Notes: generated by a model from the letters alone, not told the origin. A DNA stretch of 64,000 bases from Cornus controversa (GCA_026545225.1 CM048848.1:48702306-48766305); one strand, 5' to 3'. Positions 34,770-46,800 are shown, numbered from the stretch's first letter. Translations and numbers: made by a program.

Positions 34770-37125
34770 GATCGTGAATTACAAGTAAAAACCGTGCTCC
34801 ATGCAAATAAAAAAAAGGAAGTAAAAATGATCAAGCTTAGCATGCAAAAGTAAAAATGAGTTTTAGACAATATTAAAGCCAAATAAAATAAAGTAATTGT
34901 CATCACCTACCACAAGGCCAGTAATTGGGCCACAAAGCCAGATAAATGAAGAAAAAGCATGCTGTATTCCAAGTGTCTGCATCAATGAATCAAAACAAAA
35001 TGCATAGTTAACTAACCAAAAATTCAGAATACACTAAACAGAAACTACAAAGAAAGAATACAGATCATGATGAAAAATGATTATATTTTTATATAGAAAT
35101 ATGCATATGTACATATCATAAATGTACATATGTACGTAAGTATGCATGTGTAGATTTATGTACTTAGTAATGGAAAAGGAATCACAACAAGAACATGAAG
35201 AAAAATTGCAAAATCAAACTTGATATTGTGATATTAAATTATACATCTTTAAGAACGTTAATTGTCAAGAATATACATCCTTAACAAATTTATGTTCCTC
35301 TTAAATACATAGACATTTTTCTCCATTAAAATAACCATTCTGAGGAGAGCCTAGGAAGTAAGGGAAAGTGTTCAAATGAATTACGGGGAATCACAGCAAA
35401 GAAATGCAAATTGGCATTTTTTTGCACCACAGAATCGCAAACGTGAGTTCAATTTATAGCAAGACATTGCATAATTAGATAAAGAAATAAGAACCGATTT
35501 AAGAAGGACTTCCATGCCCGCTTTGGATAAAAGCTCCCCTTTTAAAGTATCAGCCAAGAATTATTTGAGTTACACGAATACTATATCAAATGTGCTTGGC
35601 TCCAATAATCATCTGAAACTCTTGTTCATCTTAGCATATAAAAAAATGCCTTTCTATCAAGAATTAACAGTTAACTTCAATTAGAGTAATGCACCACATT
35701 TGTCAACCATTTGTTAGCAATGAAAACGTTGGAACAAAAAAGGAAAATTTTCAAATTATAGTTTTTTCCCTTATCTACATTAGTTTCAAAAAGAAAGAGA
35801 TGGGAAAAAAAAAACTAAATTCATAACGATTCACTAACCATTGGTCCATTACCTATTTAAATCAAAACACATCTCAAGGACACGACTTATCCCAAAATTC
35901 ATGTATACATAAAATAAAAATAAAAATAAAAAATCTACTCACAACTTATCACAAAAGTCATTGAGTTATCAAAAGTCACATTCTTTCTCTGCATACAAAG
36001 TCCATTATGTATTCAAGAAACAACTAAAAATGTTCATTGGTTAATTGCCAAAAGACACTCGTTGACTTTTCAAAAGTCTCATTTTTTCTTTGTGTAACTT
36101 ATAATTAGCAAATCCATTATGTATTCAAAAACCATAAAAAGGCCTTATTTGGTTTCCAAAATCACTTTTGGAATTATTTTTATCATTCTTGCCCGTTAGG
36201 TATCTATCTTCTTTTCTTTCTTTCCTTTTCCAGCCATATATAGATAGATCTAATTTATTTTAGAATTTTTTTCTTATTTAATTCATAAATTGTTGTGAAT
36301 TTCTCTCTAGGTGTTGTTTTTCTCTTTACACAACCAATTCTTAAAACGTGCATCGCATGTGAATTTTACTAGTTTTCTTATTCTTATAACTGGAGCAAAT
36401 ATAACAATTAACAAAATACCCACCCCAACCTCCACCCATACACGAACTCACACCAAAGGAAAGAAAAGAATACTCAAATCCAACTGCACACGTATAAATT
36501 GAAATCTCTTTCCTTCTTTCCATCAGTTAACTTGATCAAGTACTAACAGAATTCAGTATAAAAATGGACTCCAACTCAAATTCCACAACCACAACAAACT
36601 TTTTCAATCTTACATAATTAGTTCATATCTAAATGCCTATTCTGTTCAAGCTTTCAAAATTAATATTTATGAATCCAACATCTGAACAATTAGACAGTTA
36701 CCATTTACACAGGAGTGACAGGACCCAAATTGTGCATATATTACATAAAAGAAAACAGAATACCGAATGAACAGAAAACACAGAAATCTAAATCATATGT
36801 ATCTGTGTGTATGTATATATATACATATAGAAAGAGAGAGAGAGAGTTAGACCTGAATGTAAGGAGTAAGAAGCGAAAGTTGTAAAGCCCAACCAAATTG
36901 AACACCGGCAGCGACCGTACAACTCAAAACCAACGTCATCAAACTGCAGTGTTTGGCAGGTTGTTGAGACGGAATAGTAAATGACGAATCGGCGAATGAC
37001 CCATTAGAAACCCTAGAGTTTTTATTCAACTCGATCTGATGAAGTTGAGCTTCGTCCACCCCCACCAATTCCACTTCGCCCTGTTTCAGATTCTTGTACG
37101 GCACGCGAATTGACACCGCGTCCAT
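20469..37125 (-). CDS. SUC3: Sucrose transporter, SUC3/SUT2 type (14 exons, 604 aa)
   Basis: H+/sucrose symporter of the GPH/MFS family, with 12 predicted membrane spans and both ends cytosolic. CDS exons (minus strand): 36853-37125, 34911-34976, 26590-26688, 26439-26503, 26278-26362, 26130-26163, 25885-25984, 25537-25612, 24309-24668, 23968-24111, 23551-23784, 23301-23364, 23153-23196, 20469-20639. Every junction is GT-AG, phases agree, and the sum is 1,815 nt. Hallmarks: an extended N-terminus ([13 protein letters not shown]), [23 protein letters not shown] with the MFS motif YGRRRPF, LADLSG, a long hydrophilic central loop in exon 9 (about residues 285-360), [30 protein letters not shown] and [12 protein letters not shown]. 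The long N-terminus and loop separate the SUC3/SUT2 clade from SUC2 and SUC4. The ATG at 37123-37125 has a strong context (aaaATGG). Intron 2 is 8.2 kb and full of transposons; intron 13 is 2.5 kb. The gene looks intact. Confidence 0.95.
21968..22049. repeat. Imperfect inverted repeat (hairpin) in SUC3 intron 13
   Basis: The left arm starts gggtgaatctcatccgtgtg and ends acaacacgcg. The right arm is its near reverse complement, ending gattcaccg. The arms are ~33 bp with a ~15 bp loop, and the paired cores acaacacgcg / cgcgtgttgt are perfect. Confidence 0.75.
22410..22560 (+). repeat. Dispersed ~150 bp repeat, copy 2
   Basis: Direct, diverged copy of 18925-19080, with attaacggacaatagacggc, ggggaatatgc and ggtattctgcaaaa. 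It lies inside SUC3 intron 13. Confidence 0.65.
27150..29790 (-). mobile_element. RTE-type LINE remnant in SUC3 intron 2
   Basis: Minus-strand pieces of a non-LTR reverse transcriptase are readable with many stops and frameshifts. From the 5' side they are: an [12 protein letters not shown]-like N-terminal part (~29550), a [12 protein letters not shown] motif (~29340), [19 protein letters not shown] and [14 protein letters not shown] (~28430-28560), [11 protein letters not shown] with the FADD catalytic box (~27950), [20 protein letters not shown] (~27750), and LYGIECWA with GLRWFGHV (~27400-27570). The 3' end near 27150-27180 is a short tandem trinucleotide (ggt on the minus strand) after ggcttggt, as in plant RTE LINEs. 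It shares the gene's orientation. A hAT MITE is inserted in it at 28562-29325. Old and dead. Confidence 0.82.
28562..29325. mobile_element. hAT-type MITE (764 bp) nested in the RTE LINE
   Basis: The termini are inverted (CATAGTTGTTAAAGGC at the left, CATAGTTGTCAAAGGC on the minus strand at the right). They are flanked by a perfect 8 bp target duplication cttccaaa (28554-28561 and 29326-29333), the hAT hallmark. Both subterminal regions are rich in aggcgc and gcctgaggtgcg modules. No transposase is present. The LINE reading frame resumes on both sides, so the MITE is younger than the LINE. Confidence 0.92.
29951..31013. mobile_element. Non-autonomous hAT element (1.06 kb) in SUC3 intron 2
   Basis: The ends are TAGGGTTGTAAA and, on the minus strand, TAGGGCTGTAAA. 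Subterminal repeats of gagctcggctcg type occur on both sides. The 8 bp target duplication is attgcata (29943-29950) and gttgcata (31014-31021), with one mismatch. It contains a (GT)n microsatellite near 30160-30195 and no transposase. This is a widespread class of plant hAT element. Confidence 0.85.
31137..32083 (+). repeat. 481 bp tandem duplication in SUC3 intron 2
   Basis: 31137-31617 and 31618-32083 are direct copies, both starting gtcctcttt and ending cttggatgagtc, diverged by several percent with small indels. The sequence looks non-coding and of unknown origin. Confidence 0.85.
32585..33598 (-). mobile_element. Small copia-like LTR element (TRIM-like fossil)
   Basis: Two direct LTRs, 32585-32834 (250 bp) and 33336-33598 (263 bp), are flanked by a 5 bp target duplication gtatg (32580-32584 and 33599-33603). 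On the minus strand the LTR begins TGTTAGCCGAG. After the 5' LTR (the right one) lies tgatatcaaagtc, close to the initiator-Met primer site tggtatcagagc. Before the 3' LTR lies the purine tract gagagggag. The ~0.5 kb interior has no gag-pol and includes a 24 bp-type tandem repeat. The element is non-autonomous, has diverged LTRs and is moderately old. Confidence 0.8.
32905..33050 (+). repeat. Short tandem repeat inside the TRIM-like element
   Basis: About five or six degenerate ~24 bp units of the form tctcctcaaaccataatgtt. The plus strand translates as repeated VSSNHN, which I take as a by-product of the repeat rather than a gene. Confidence 0.7.
33604..34910. other. 5' end of SUC3 intron 2: AT-rich with microsatellite
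   Basis: Mostly AT-rich. About 34240-34290 holds caatgggcaccatgtggctc and tgccactg, a phrase resembling the ends of some plant DNA transposons, but I could not find a partner end. An (AT)n microsatellite lies at about 34717-34767. Confidence 0.4.
34977..36852. other. Intron 1 of SUC3 (1.9 kb)
   Basis: AT-rich intronic sequence between the first two coding exons, with tacatatg-type simple repeats near 35090-35160 and a GA stretch near 36830. I see no gene or well-defined mobile element in it. Confidence 0.6.
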
Positions 37126-37330
37126 TTTCTCGACCACTGCCCACGGATCGATCACTCAATCATATATGTGTATATGTATATGTGTGTGTATATGTATGTG
37201 TACAGTGTGTGCATTTGCGAATGAATCCGCGCCTAGTGATGATGCTCTAGTTGTTCTTTCTCTCAAGATCTGATTCCGGTTTTGGAAGAAACGCAGAGGA
37301 GAGAGAGAGAGAGAGGAATTTGGGCGGGCG
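37126..37330 (-). promoter_or_regulatory. Probable 5' leader/proximal promoter of SUC3
   Basis: Directly upstream of the SUC3 ATG is a CT-rich leader on the sense strand (about 37297-37316) and a TG/TA-rich stretch (37165-37215). CT-rich leaders are common in plant 5' UTRs. The transcription start is not visible, and I cannot place a TATA box with confidence. Confidence 0.4.
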
Positions 37331-40300
37331 GGTACGGGTGATGAGTTTTTTTTAGCCTTCGATCACAGAGTTTGCAGGGAGTAACGAGCTTGGGTCATAT
37401 TCAGTATTTGGTGCGCTGCATCAGTATGAAAGGATCTGCATTGGAGCCCTAGACCGTTTGATGAACATTCGGATCTAGTGGATGGATGCGGATAACTTCT
37501 ATTGTGGGCCCGCTTGAAGCATCAGCCAACCTTCTTCAAGTTGGATCTTTACCTGAAAAAGAATCACAAATTAACACTCGTTATGTGAGGGGAAAAAAAT
37601 TTAATGGACATTGATCTTTCTACTTCAAAAGATAGGTTGTGTTAAGAAAAAAAATAAAATAAAACATGGAATTAAGCTTATATCTTATTTGAAAAATATA
37701 ATGCTGATAAAAAAATGAAAATGTTGTTTTATTTTAATGAGGGCAAAACTAAAATTCACTTGTTATTTAAAATAAAAAAAATTTTAATTAATAACTTTTT
37801 ATCATTTTCTTTCATTTCGGTCCATTTTTATAAACTTCTATAAGGATAATAAAATTGTTATGCAAGAGATTAGTGAGCTCCTCTTTTTCTTTCTAAATCT
37901 TTTCATTTTTTTTTTAAATCTTTTCTTTTCTTTTTTTTAAAACACGAGAGGAGATACGGTTTTGTACAAACCATTCCCCCTTTTTTTCCCTTCTCATTTC
38001 TATCAAAACAAGGGACCCCTTAATGGTTGAAATTATTATTATACATTTTTGCATGGAACTCTTTTATCACATTTCTTTTTGCTTCAAAAATAAAAGAAGA
38101 TTATTTTCACCTAAGATATGAAAAGAAAAAATAAAATAATATGAAGATTTGGTGGTCTCCTCATGTCCTTGTGTTTGGATGATAAATATGAATACTGATA
38201 CATGGAAGTTCAGAATAATAACTTCGCAACGGTTACGCAATAAATTTATATCACCTATGTAACATCTACATTAAATCAATTACACAATAACCTTATATCA
38301 TTAATTCAGCATAATCGATATACAATGAATGTCCAACACAAAAAGGATCCTGATTCCTTGATGCATACTTGAGTTAGACAAAAAAAAAAAAAAAAAGTCC
38401 TAAATCCTTTCTCAAAGAAAATCTTTTCTCCTTGTTTGTTGAATTAAAAGCTTAGCTTTGAGTTGGACAGATTTTGATGGCTCCACCACCGCACACAATT
38501 TCGACAAAAAAAAAATGATGCTATTAGTAAAAAAAAAAAACCAAAAAATGATAATAACATATGGCTTACTTGGCTCAATTTTCTAAAAGAGTTCTCAAAT
38601 TTTCATAAAATTGTCAAAAAAAACTATAAAAACAATTGTCTTAAAACATGTTTTCTTTCTCATAAAACGGTTTTAAAAAATTGTCAACAAAACGAATTTT
38701 TGTACAAATTTTTGATTCTTAGTTCTCAAAAATTAGAAGAGAAATACTAGCGACACTAGTTTGTGCTACTGTTGTTGAACCCTCGCTCTTATAATTGGTC
38801 GAAAAATCAATCACATTGTAAACTATTATGAGAGTGAGTGTCCAGCAATACTGTTACTAACACTCTTCGGAACAGAAAATTATTATCAAAAAATTGAATC
38901 AAGCACAGGCACGAACCTACTCCCACTGAAATTTTTATTTTTTGTATTATACACCTATGGTTTTATGAAAATATTTCATTAAAATTACACTTTGCCCTCA
39001 CTAAAATTATGAAAAACTTTAACTATATACAACTTTGCCTTCACATCTATATATATATATTTTTATACACAATTGTAGAGGTACAAAAGCCCATAGTTGT
39101 AGCTATCTCACCCAGCATATATATCAAGACACTCTGATCCGCTTCCAATAAATAATTGTCATTTCTTTCACTAGAAGAATATAAATGAAACTGTATAAAT
39201 TAAAGGTCATAATTTTGAGGCATTTCAAATACTCAAAAGTAAAATAAGTGAGCATATCATTTATTTCATTAGCACATTAAAAAAAAAAAAAAAAAAAAGG
39301 TTGTGGACCACATTCCATTAGCACATTAATTCCAAGAGCACATTAACAAGTCCAAACGCGTGATCGTGGAGTTGCTGACTTTTCAATTTGCAATATCAGC
39401 ATGGATCGTAGATCAGGACCGTTGATCCGAAATGGGTTACGGTAAGGTTGGACGTGACTTTGTCACAAAGCGAGTGTGAGGTCACCGACACTGAATTGTT
39501 GGAGTCAAAAGTTGAAAATAACCATTCAAATACATACATACACAAATACACCTCAGCCCCATAATATCATGACACGACACGAACCAAATATTTTATTATT
39601 AGACTTTTCGTGGCCAATGATGTCAAGCGAGTGAGAGTGATGCACGCGAAAAACAAAACCAAAATATTTAAAATATATATATACATACACAACACGAGTA
39701 CAACATGATGCAACAAATTAAAATAAAAAGTAAAATACAAACGTGACAAAGATACGTCAAATAAATAAAAATATAATATTATAGATAAATGTTAATTTTT
39801 ATTCTTCAATCATACAATAAATGCACTTAAAAGTAATTTTGCAAAATATAAAAAGTTAAAATCTAGAAATCTTCTTCCCTTCTTTAATAATTTTTACAAT
39901 GACAAAGTGGTTTGGGTGTTTTAAAAACATTTTTATTTATTACAATTTGGACATCATTTTTTAACCTATAATGATTTTAATATTACAATCTAAATCTCAC
40001 ATTTTTTTGAATCAAAAATTACAAATTTGCCTACAACGCACCTCTTGTATTTCAGACACATTTGACATTCAAAAATATAATTTAAAAAAATAAAATACTT
40101 GTTCGACTGTAATATGATCATATCTGTATCGATTACAAAATTTTTTCGAAGTATCCTTGCTAAAGTATGATCATATAAACACCGTGACGAGTGATAAGTT
40201 GATGAATGAAGTTAAAGCCTTTGAAACTCTCTCTAATCAAGTATATATAGTTTGTTAAATGTAAAAGCAAAAAGTTTTACTATGTGAGCTAATACTGTCA

Positions 40301-41652
40301 ATTCAAAGAGGGTACCAGTGTCTTCTTTAATAAGTGTAAAATTTAATTTGTATTGCAAATGAAAGTTTATGCTATATATATATATATATATATATGAGTA
40401 TGTACCAATTATGTTCTTACCATCTTTTAGTTTTTTTTTCTTTTTCTTCTTTCGAGGGTAAGTAAGGAATAAATTAACTTTAGGCTAAATTGTATATTAA
40501 ACTTCTCTAAACTAACACTTCGTTACAAAATATTCCCTCCACTATCAATTCAACTAAAAAATACAAGTGTACTGTTAAAAAGTGCCAAACAGCACTCCCA
40601 AACCTAACGGTCGTCCGTCTGGCAGTTAAATTTCATAAATTTGTATGTGTGTGTATATATATACAAATGAAATAAAACTAAAAGAAAAAAATAGCAAGAA
40701 TTTGTTTGCATATTTATATTACGTTGAAGCTTGATATAATAAGACAAAAAAGTTAATTTAACGGTCAGAAGTTGTTAATAAACCAATCATGTGAATCAAA
40801 ATGTTTTCGATTTAAAATAATTTTATCTAACGCTCATGATAAAGGATGCATGATAGTGCCATATGCACGGACATGCACTAGTGTATACATATATATATAT
40901 ATATATACACACACACAATTAATACTATTAGACTATTATATTTTTTTAAGAATTTGTTTGGAAATTTCTTTTATAATCTAGACATTTTTTTTAAGTATAT
41001 AACACAAACAAAAAATGATCAATTTGTTATTGCTTCTTAATACTGTATGTTACCAAGTTTATTTTTAGTGTTTTGTACATTTTTAATAGGTTTATTGGGC
41101 ATTAGGTACATTTGTGTGGATTATCTATCATTCAAGAAATGAGAAATCAAATTCAAAAATTGGTAAATTAAATTCACGATTTGACAAAGTTGAATTTGCT
41201 TATTGGTGAAGAATTTTGCAAAAATAAAATTGCAATAGACATTATAAAAAAATTTCGACTGCAAAGGTCAGCATCTAATGGGAGAGTTTTTTTCCTCCCG
41301 TGAAAAATGACATCACCACATTAATGATATCATAATGGCATCATCCTAATCACAAAATTCCATTCGAAAACTTCCGAATTTTAAACTCAATATTCTCCTT
41401 TGTTTAAAGTTGAAACTTGGACGAACAAAATAAATCAACTGCCATAAATTCGAACAATTTATTATAGAATGCCAAATCTCAGATGCTTTTTTTTAGGGGG
41501 GGGTAAGAGTTTTAGTTACATTTTGTCAAGTCAAATTTGGTCATCTACGAATATATGATTTATTGCACTAATCCAACTCAACTATGCTCACTCCTGTAAA
41601 TACATTATAGAACTATAATGTACAAGATGTATCTGAGTTAACCCAACATTTC
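37331..41652. other. Intergenic region between SUC3 and the BPA1-like gene
   Basis: Distal promoter space of SUC3 and the downstream flank of the BPA1-like gene. It is AT-rich with poly-A, TA and GT tracts (39280-39298, 40375-40395, 40886-40912). A more GC-balanced patch at about 39355-39500 stands out but has no clear ORF. I see no gene. Confidence 0.5.
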
Positions 41653-42707
41653 TCACTTGTTAACACCACCATGACTACCCATATCAGCAGCAACTTTCGC
41701 TGCTCGAGAAAGAGCTTCAGACATCCAAAGAGCCCCCTTAGAGAAATAACCGCTGTTCACCACAGTGCTTGCAGCTGCCACCGCTGTTCTTCCCGTTGCT
41801 GATGCAGCATATTTCGTGACATCGGAAATGTGGTATCTTTGATCTACAGACCTAACGGCTTCAACCCCGGCAAAAATCTTATCGGTAAGGCCCATTCTCT
41901 CGCTCAGCTCTGCTACCCTGGCTGCTGCGGTGCCTGACACTTGATGAGATTCATCAAAAGCTTTGGCCTTGAATAATGCATCTTTGCCCAGTACAAATCC
42001 TTTGGAAATCATGGTTCTCATTACATCTTGAGTCATTGTAATTGCTTCTCCAGCAGAAGGAACAAACTGGTTTCCTTGTGAGGACTGCCAAAATAACAAA
42101 AAAGGTTTGATATAAATGAAACCATCTAGGATTAAGTGACCAATTTATCAGCACAACCGAAAAACAGGAAGAGGTGCATACTGTTGAATCAGTTTCGTCT
42201 GCAAGTCTCCATGAAGGCTGATTCCAAAAACCAATCTCTTCATTCTGTCCCCATTTTGTTATGCATGCACGTTGATCCACAATTGTAGCTCCCTGAGATA
42301 TATAATAATTTGAACAGTAATTTAACTCCAACATGTATATATTTGGAGGGAGGAGGAAGAGAAACTAAAGAGCAATTGCCATATAAAGTTACTAACAACA
42401 AATTGACCCAAAATGCGTACAAAGGTTTCGAGTTGAGAAGCGGCCTCCGAAAAGGATGCAGTTGCGGTGTAATGGACAACGGCCAGAAGAGGAGTTATGT
42501 AACGTACGACGCCGTAGCAATTGTGAGATTTTTTGTTTTACCTTGCGCACCTTGGTTCAGACCGAATTGGTATGTAACTTTTAACTCCATAATCAAATAA
42601 ATATGGGTTTATAATATTTTTAGTGGATTTTGTAAATTATTCAAAGGTGATTTCATATGTATAACTGCCTATATATTGAATTTTAAGTCGTCATTTCCAT
42701 TAAAATG

Positions 42708-42744
<37 letters not shown>

Positions 42745-45362
42745 CACACACACACACACACAAAGCAAACTGGTCACTGTCAGTCCACATTCGCCTCGAA
42801 CGGCAACTATGTACAGATGAAGTTTTCTAGATCAAGCTTATGAGTGATACTTTTAGTGATCTGGTAGGGTTTGGATTTAGGGTGTGTTGTGAAACTGTTA
42901 TAGAAAAATGATATATAGAGAGAGAGAAAGCAAACTGGTCGTAAGTGTGTTTAGCATCTTAGGGTTAAAAATTATAAAACACATTAAAACACCATTCTAG
43001 CATATCAATGCCATATACATGATATGGATATGATACGACACAACAAATACAACATGAAGCATAGATACAAACATGTATTAACTAAGAAGCACAGATACAT
43101 GACACGGCTACAACACGACACGGACACAACAAATCCTAAAAAATTAAGACACGGAAACAGAGGAGACACAACAAATTGTAAAAAATTAAGACACGGATAC
43201 AAAGGAGACATAACAAATAATAAATATAAATCTTTTATATATGAGTAATGTGATAATAAATTATAAGATTAATATTATTTTGCATCAAATTAAGAATTAA
43301 AAATCCCATATTACAGTAACTAATGATGTAAAACAACAATTATCTCATTGAAAAAAGAAGAGAGAATGGGCTGAAGTATAATTTCTGAACTCCCTTTATA
43401 AAATTTGTTGTAATCTAAATCCATAACAGGATATTACAGTTGCATAAAGAATGAGAGAGAGGGAGAGGGAGAGGGAGTGAGAGAGAATTAGCTGAGAGAT
43501 AATTTTTAAACCTTTTCTAAAATTAGGGATTCCTTGAAAAAAAAAAAAAGGAAAGAGAATTCTATTAGGCGAGAGAGAATCAATTAAAGAAAGAAAAAAT
43601 AAAGAAATAAGGCAACTAAGGTGTCGTTGAGAAAAAAAAGTCTTTATTAATTATAATAGAGAGAACCTGTAAAGGAAGAAAGAGGTTTGTGCTAGGAAGA
43701 AGAGAGAAGAGGACAAAAAGAAAAGAAAAAAAAGATAGAGAGAGGATTTATTGAAGGAGAAGAAGGTTTACTGGCAGTCAAGTTTGGATGATCCATTCTA
43801 GTAAGTTCGAAGCTTGGTTGCGAAAGAGTCAAGATACTTGCCATTTTCTCTTTGTGATCTTTTACAATTTCAACAAGTAATAACTATAAAAAGATCAAGT
43901 AAATAAAAGTGCTTGATAAATTAAATTTTAATAACTTTTTATGTTTATGTTTTGACCTTTATATTATTGAAACTTTTCAAAGAATTCACATACTTCATAT
44001 TTTAATCCATATTTTTCCAATTTTTTTTTTTTAAATCCTTTTTTAGTCCGACACGTGTGTCCGCAAGTGGTCGGCGTGTCCACAACATGTTTGTGGCGTG
44101 TCCAACCAGAAAAAAATTCAGACACATACTTTGGCGTGTATGATACTTGTCCGGTTGTGTCTAACACGTGTCCTACACGGACACTTCGACCTTTTAAACG
44201 TGTTTGTGCTTCCTAGCATAATAACCAACCAAAGTTTCTCATACATGTCAAAACCTATTTTTATGTTAGTTCCATGTGGAAAAATAGAAAATAATTCCAA
44301 AATTTGAAAATTTGAGCAATTATTTGAAGTATTGGAGGACTTAGATTCAAGATTTTGGCAAAAATCTTGTGATTCTTGAGTTTTTAGGCTAGATCTAGCC
44401 TCTAAACATGCTGGTTGGACGAAGTAAAAATGGTACAAAGGGACAACAATTGGGGGTTTTTGTTGAGAAATAAGCCCCTAATCACGAACCACCAAATATT
44501 ACGATGTGATGATAAGTAAACAAGCACGGAGAAATTTGCAAGAACACACCAAGAATTATACGTGGTTCAGGCTAAACAAGCCTACGTCCGCGGAGTTGTA
44601 AGTAGACTTATGTTGGACGAGAAAAGAATATTATAAAGAAAAATAAAACTTACACTGAGCAAGACTGCTGTTTCCATAGCAAAAGCATCTTTGAATGTCA
44701 CATAGGCCGTAGAGGCAAATTCATCAGCTCTGTTTTTCCAACACAAGCATCATTCTTCAATTAATAGATAAACACACAATTACTAATTTAAAAATGTAAT
44801 AAAAGCATTATATTTTACAAACAAGAAGTAAGGTATGTTTGTTGGAGGAAATAGCAACTTGTCTGTATCACTTATTGATCTTTTATTCTCAGAAGACATA
44901 TGTCATGGTGAGCATTTAAAAGCTACCTCCGATAGAGACATCACTAGTTTTGAATACTCCTCGATAACGAACATGGGTAGTAAATTACCAATCTATTAAA
45001 TCCAGTGTGATTATACCAAATCCTATTAAATCCAGTATGATTATACCAACAATAAAATATCACTTCTTTCTATATTTTGACAGATAAACATTAATTTTAA
45101 AAACATTAAAAATTGAATAACAATAAGTGAATGAAGGAAACAATAAATGATCAGGGAAACACAAATATAAGATGCACGTGAAAGTTAAGATGAACAGCCA
45201 TCAAACAGTAAACAAAGTAATATATATATCAGGAGAGTGATACGACCTGACAATTTCAACATGTTCTATCGTCCCACAGAAAGCAAAAAAGTCATGAACA
45301 TTCTTCTCTGTGGCATTTGGAGACAGGCTTGTAACTTCAACTATATATCCGCTAGAATCCAT
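41653..45362 (-). CDS. BPA1-like RRM protein (binding partner of ACD11 family), 4 coding exons, 244 aa
   Basis: CDS exons on the minus strand: 45247-45362, 44654-44729, 42182-42292, 41653-42084. The junctions are GT-AG, phases agree, and the total is 735 nt. Residues 1-75 form an RRM-like fold: YIVEVTSLSP (RNP2-like strand), NVHDFFAFCGTIEHVEIVR, TAYVTF (RNP1-like) and LLSGATIVDQRACITKWG. The rest matches the conserved helical C-terminal half of this plant family: AITMTQDVMRTMISKGFVLG, KAKAFDESHQVSGTAAARV, ELSERMGLTDKI and AASTVVNSGYFSKGALWMS. Family members bind the lipid-transfer protein ACD11 and act in cell-death and defence control, and some are only known as RRM proteins; the exact role here is inferred. 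The ATG is at 45360-45362. The second intron is 2.36 kb with simple repeats. The gene looks intact. Confidence 0.9.
42293..44653. other. Intron 2 of the BPA1-like gene, with repeats
   Basis: Contains a compound TA/GA/CA microsatellite (about 42706-42763). A ~44 bp tandem repeat, caacaaat..taaaaaattaagacacgg, lies near 43126-43215. Two similar ends, agaagcacagatac (~43086) and on the minus strand taggaagcacaaacac (~44200), may bound a decayed ~1.1 kb element, but no target duplication is visible. A retroelement-like phrase (attatacgtggttcaggcta) is near 44552. Confidence 0.55.
42706..42763. repeat. Compound microsatellite (TA)(GA)(CA)
   Basis: Uninterrupted runs of ta, then ga, then ca in an intron of the BPA1-like gene. 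Likely highly polymorphic. Confidence 0.9.
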
Positions 45363-46714
45363 ATATTTCAAACCTGGTTGAATGAAGAAGTGACTAGGAA
45401 AGTGATATTATATATCCCAAAAAAAAAAGAAAAGAAGAAGAAAGGAAAAAAGAAAGGATGAGCAAGAAAGCCATGTTCCTGCATAAGATGGTTTAGTCAT
45501 TCCATTGATTCAAACTTAATAAAATATAAAGAATACTTAGCTGTTTCTCTTATGGGTCACAGCAACTGTAGTTAGTTCTTTAGAAACAACATAGAATACA
45601 TTATCTTATTTATGCAGCTTCACAGAAAATGGGACACGCAACACCCATTACTAATTAATTACACAGCAGCATATCTCTTCAAAAATGTGCTCAAAAGGTA
45701 TCTCCTCCTCCTTCCAAATGGAAGGTTGAGGGTGGGACAATAATGGGTGTATGCGTGAGTAGCTTACCAATTAAAAAAAAAAAAAGGAAGAAGAAAAGCA
45801 AAAAGAAAAAAACTAGTGTTTTATATTATCTAGCACTGGAACTCTGTTACTCCTTATTCACCCAATATGGAATTAAAATTCAAAAATCAAGTTGCATAAC
45901 TCAGTATAATTATATACAGCCAACAAAGGTTGAACTACCAATGGTATAATTTTGGTCACAAGTCCATTAAGAGGACAGACCTAAAATATAGTGCCATGTG
46001 TAAAGTGAGAAAGAAAGGAAAATCAAAGAATGAAAATCTATCAATCAATGGATTACATTGGCTGGAGTAACCATAGCTCAAATCAAGTAGGAAAATATTA
46101 ACCATAGCTCAAATCAAGTAGGAAAGTATGAAAAAGGATCAATATAACGAAATTCTCCATTTTAGACCACGAAGGCATCTAAAAAAAATGTACTTTTGGA
46201 GTCATGAAAAATCTTGTGGCAATTGTAAGATTCCAATTATTCTCATAATCAGATAAACCATAAAATCAAATGACACAAACAGTATCAAAATGTAACAAAA
46301 TCATAAACCAGATATGAGGAGATTCACAAATTTTAACAAAACAACCACCTAAGTTCTTGGCCAATTAACTAGGGTTTGTACCAAAATATATACCCAGATG
46401 AGAAATTTTAAGAGCAAATGACTAAAAAAGGATAGAAGATCAAAGTAGAACCATTATGCCATGATTAGAGTGATCATTGTCTAAATCAAGATACAACACC
46501 AAAGATTTTCATGTACACACTATAGGATCATTAGTTAAACACCCTCAATTAATTGATAAATTTCTTGCAAATTAGGAATTCATGGAAAGATAAAAAGTCT
46601 AAGGCAATACTAAATCTGTTCCGTTGAAGAATCAAGAGTACAATAAAATAAATAAAATGAAATAAACAACTGATAGATTAATTATTTCAAATATAAAGTA
46701 ATTTAAGTACGTAC
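45363..46714. other. Probable 5' UTR intron of the BPA1-like gene
   Basis: AT-rich, with poly-A/AAG tracts (45420-45455, 45773-45812) and a short direct repeat, accatagctcaaatcaagta, at about 46070 and 46102. I see no coding sequence. Confidence 0.45.
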
Positions 46715-46723
46715 CTCGTTTAG

Positions 46724-46758
<35 letters not shown>

Positions 46759-46800
46759 TTTAGCCTCTCAGTGGAGGAACGAGGAAAATGAAGAAACTTC
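46715..46800 (-). promoter_or_regulatory. Probable non-coding first exon (5' UTR) of the BPA1-like gene
   Basis: On the minus strand a CT-rich leader (about 46727-46755) runs into tctaaacgag followed by a strong donor gtacgtac at 46714 downward. This arrangement, a pyrimidine-rich leader exon then a 1.3 kb intron before the ATG-bearing exon, fits a 5' UTR intron. No acceptor was pinned down, so the model is tentative. Confidence 0.5.

Noticed and set aside
37126-37155. Upstream in-frame extension of SUC3 (start at 37155)
   Set aside because: The codon there is GTG, not ATG. The family N-terminus and strong context favour the ATG at 37123-37125.
43084-44216. Complete DNA transposon in the BPA1-like intron
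   Set aside because: The two ends share only about a dozen bases and I found no target duplication. Left as a possible remnant.
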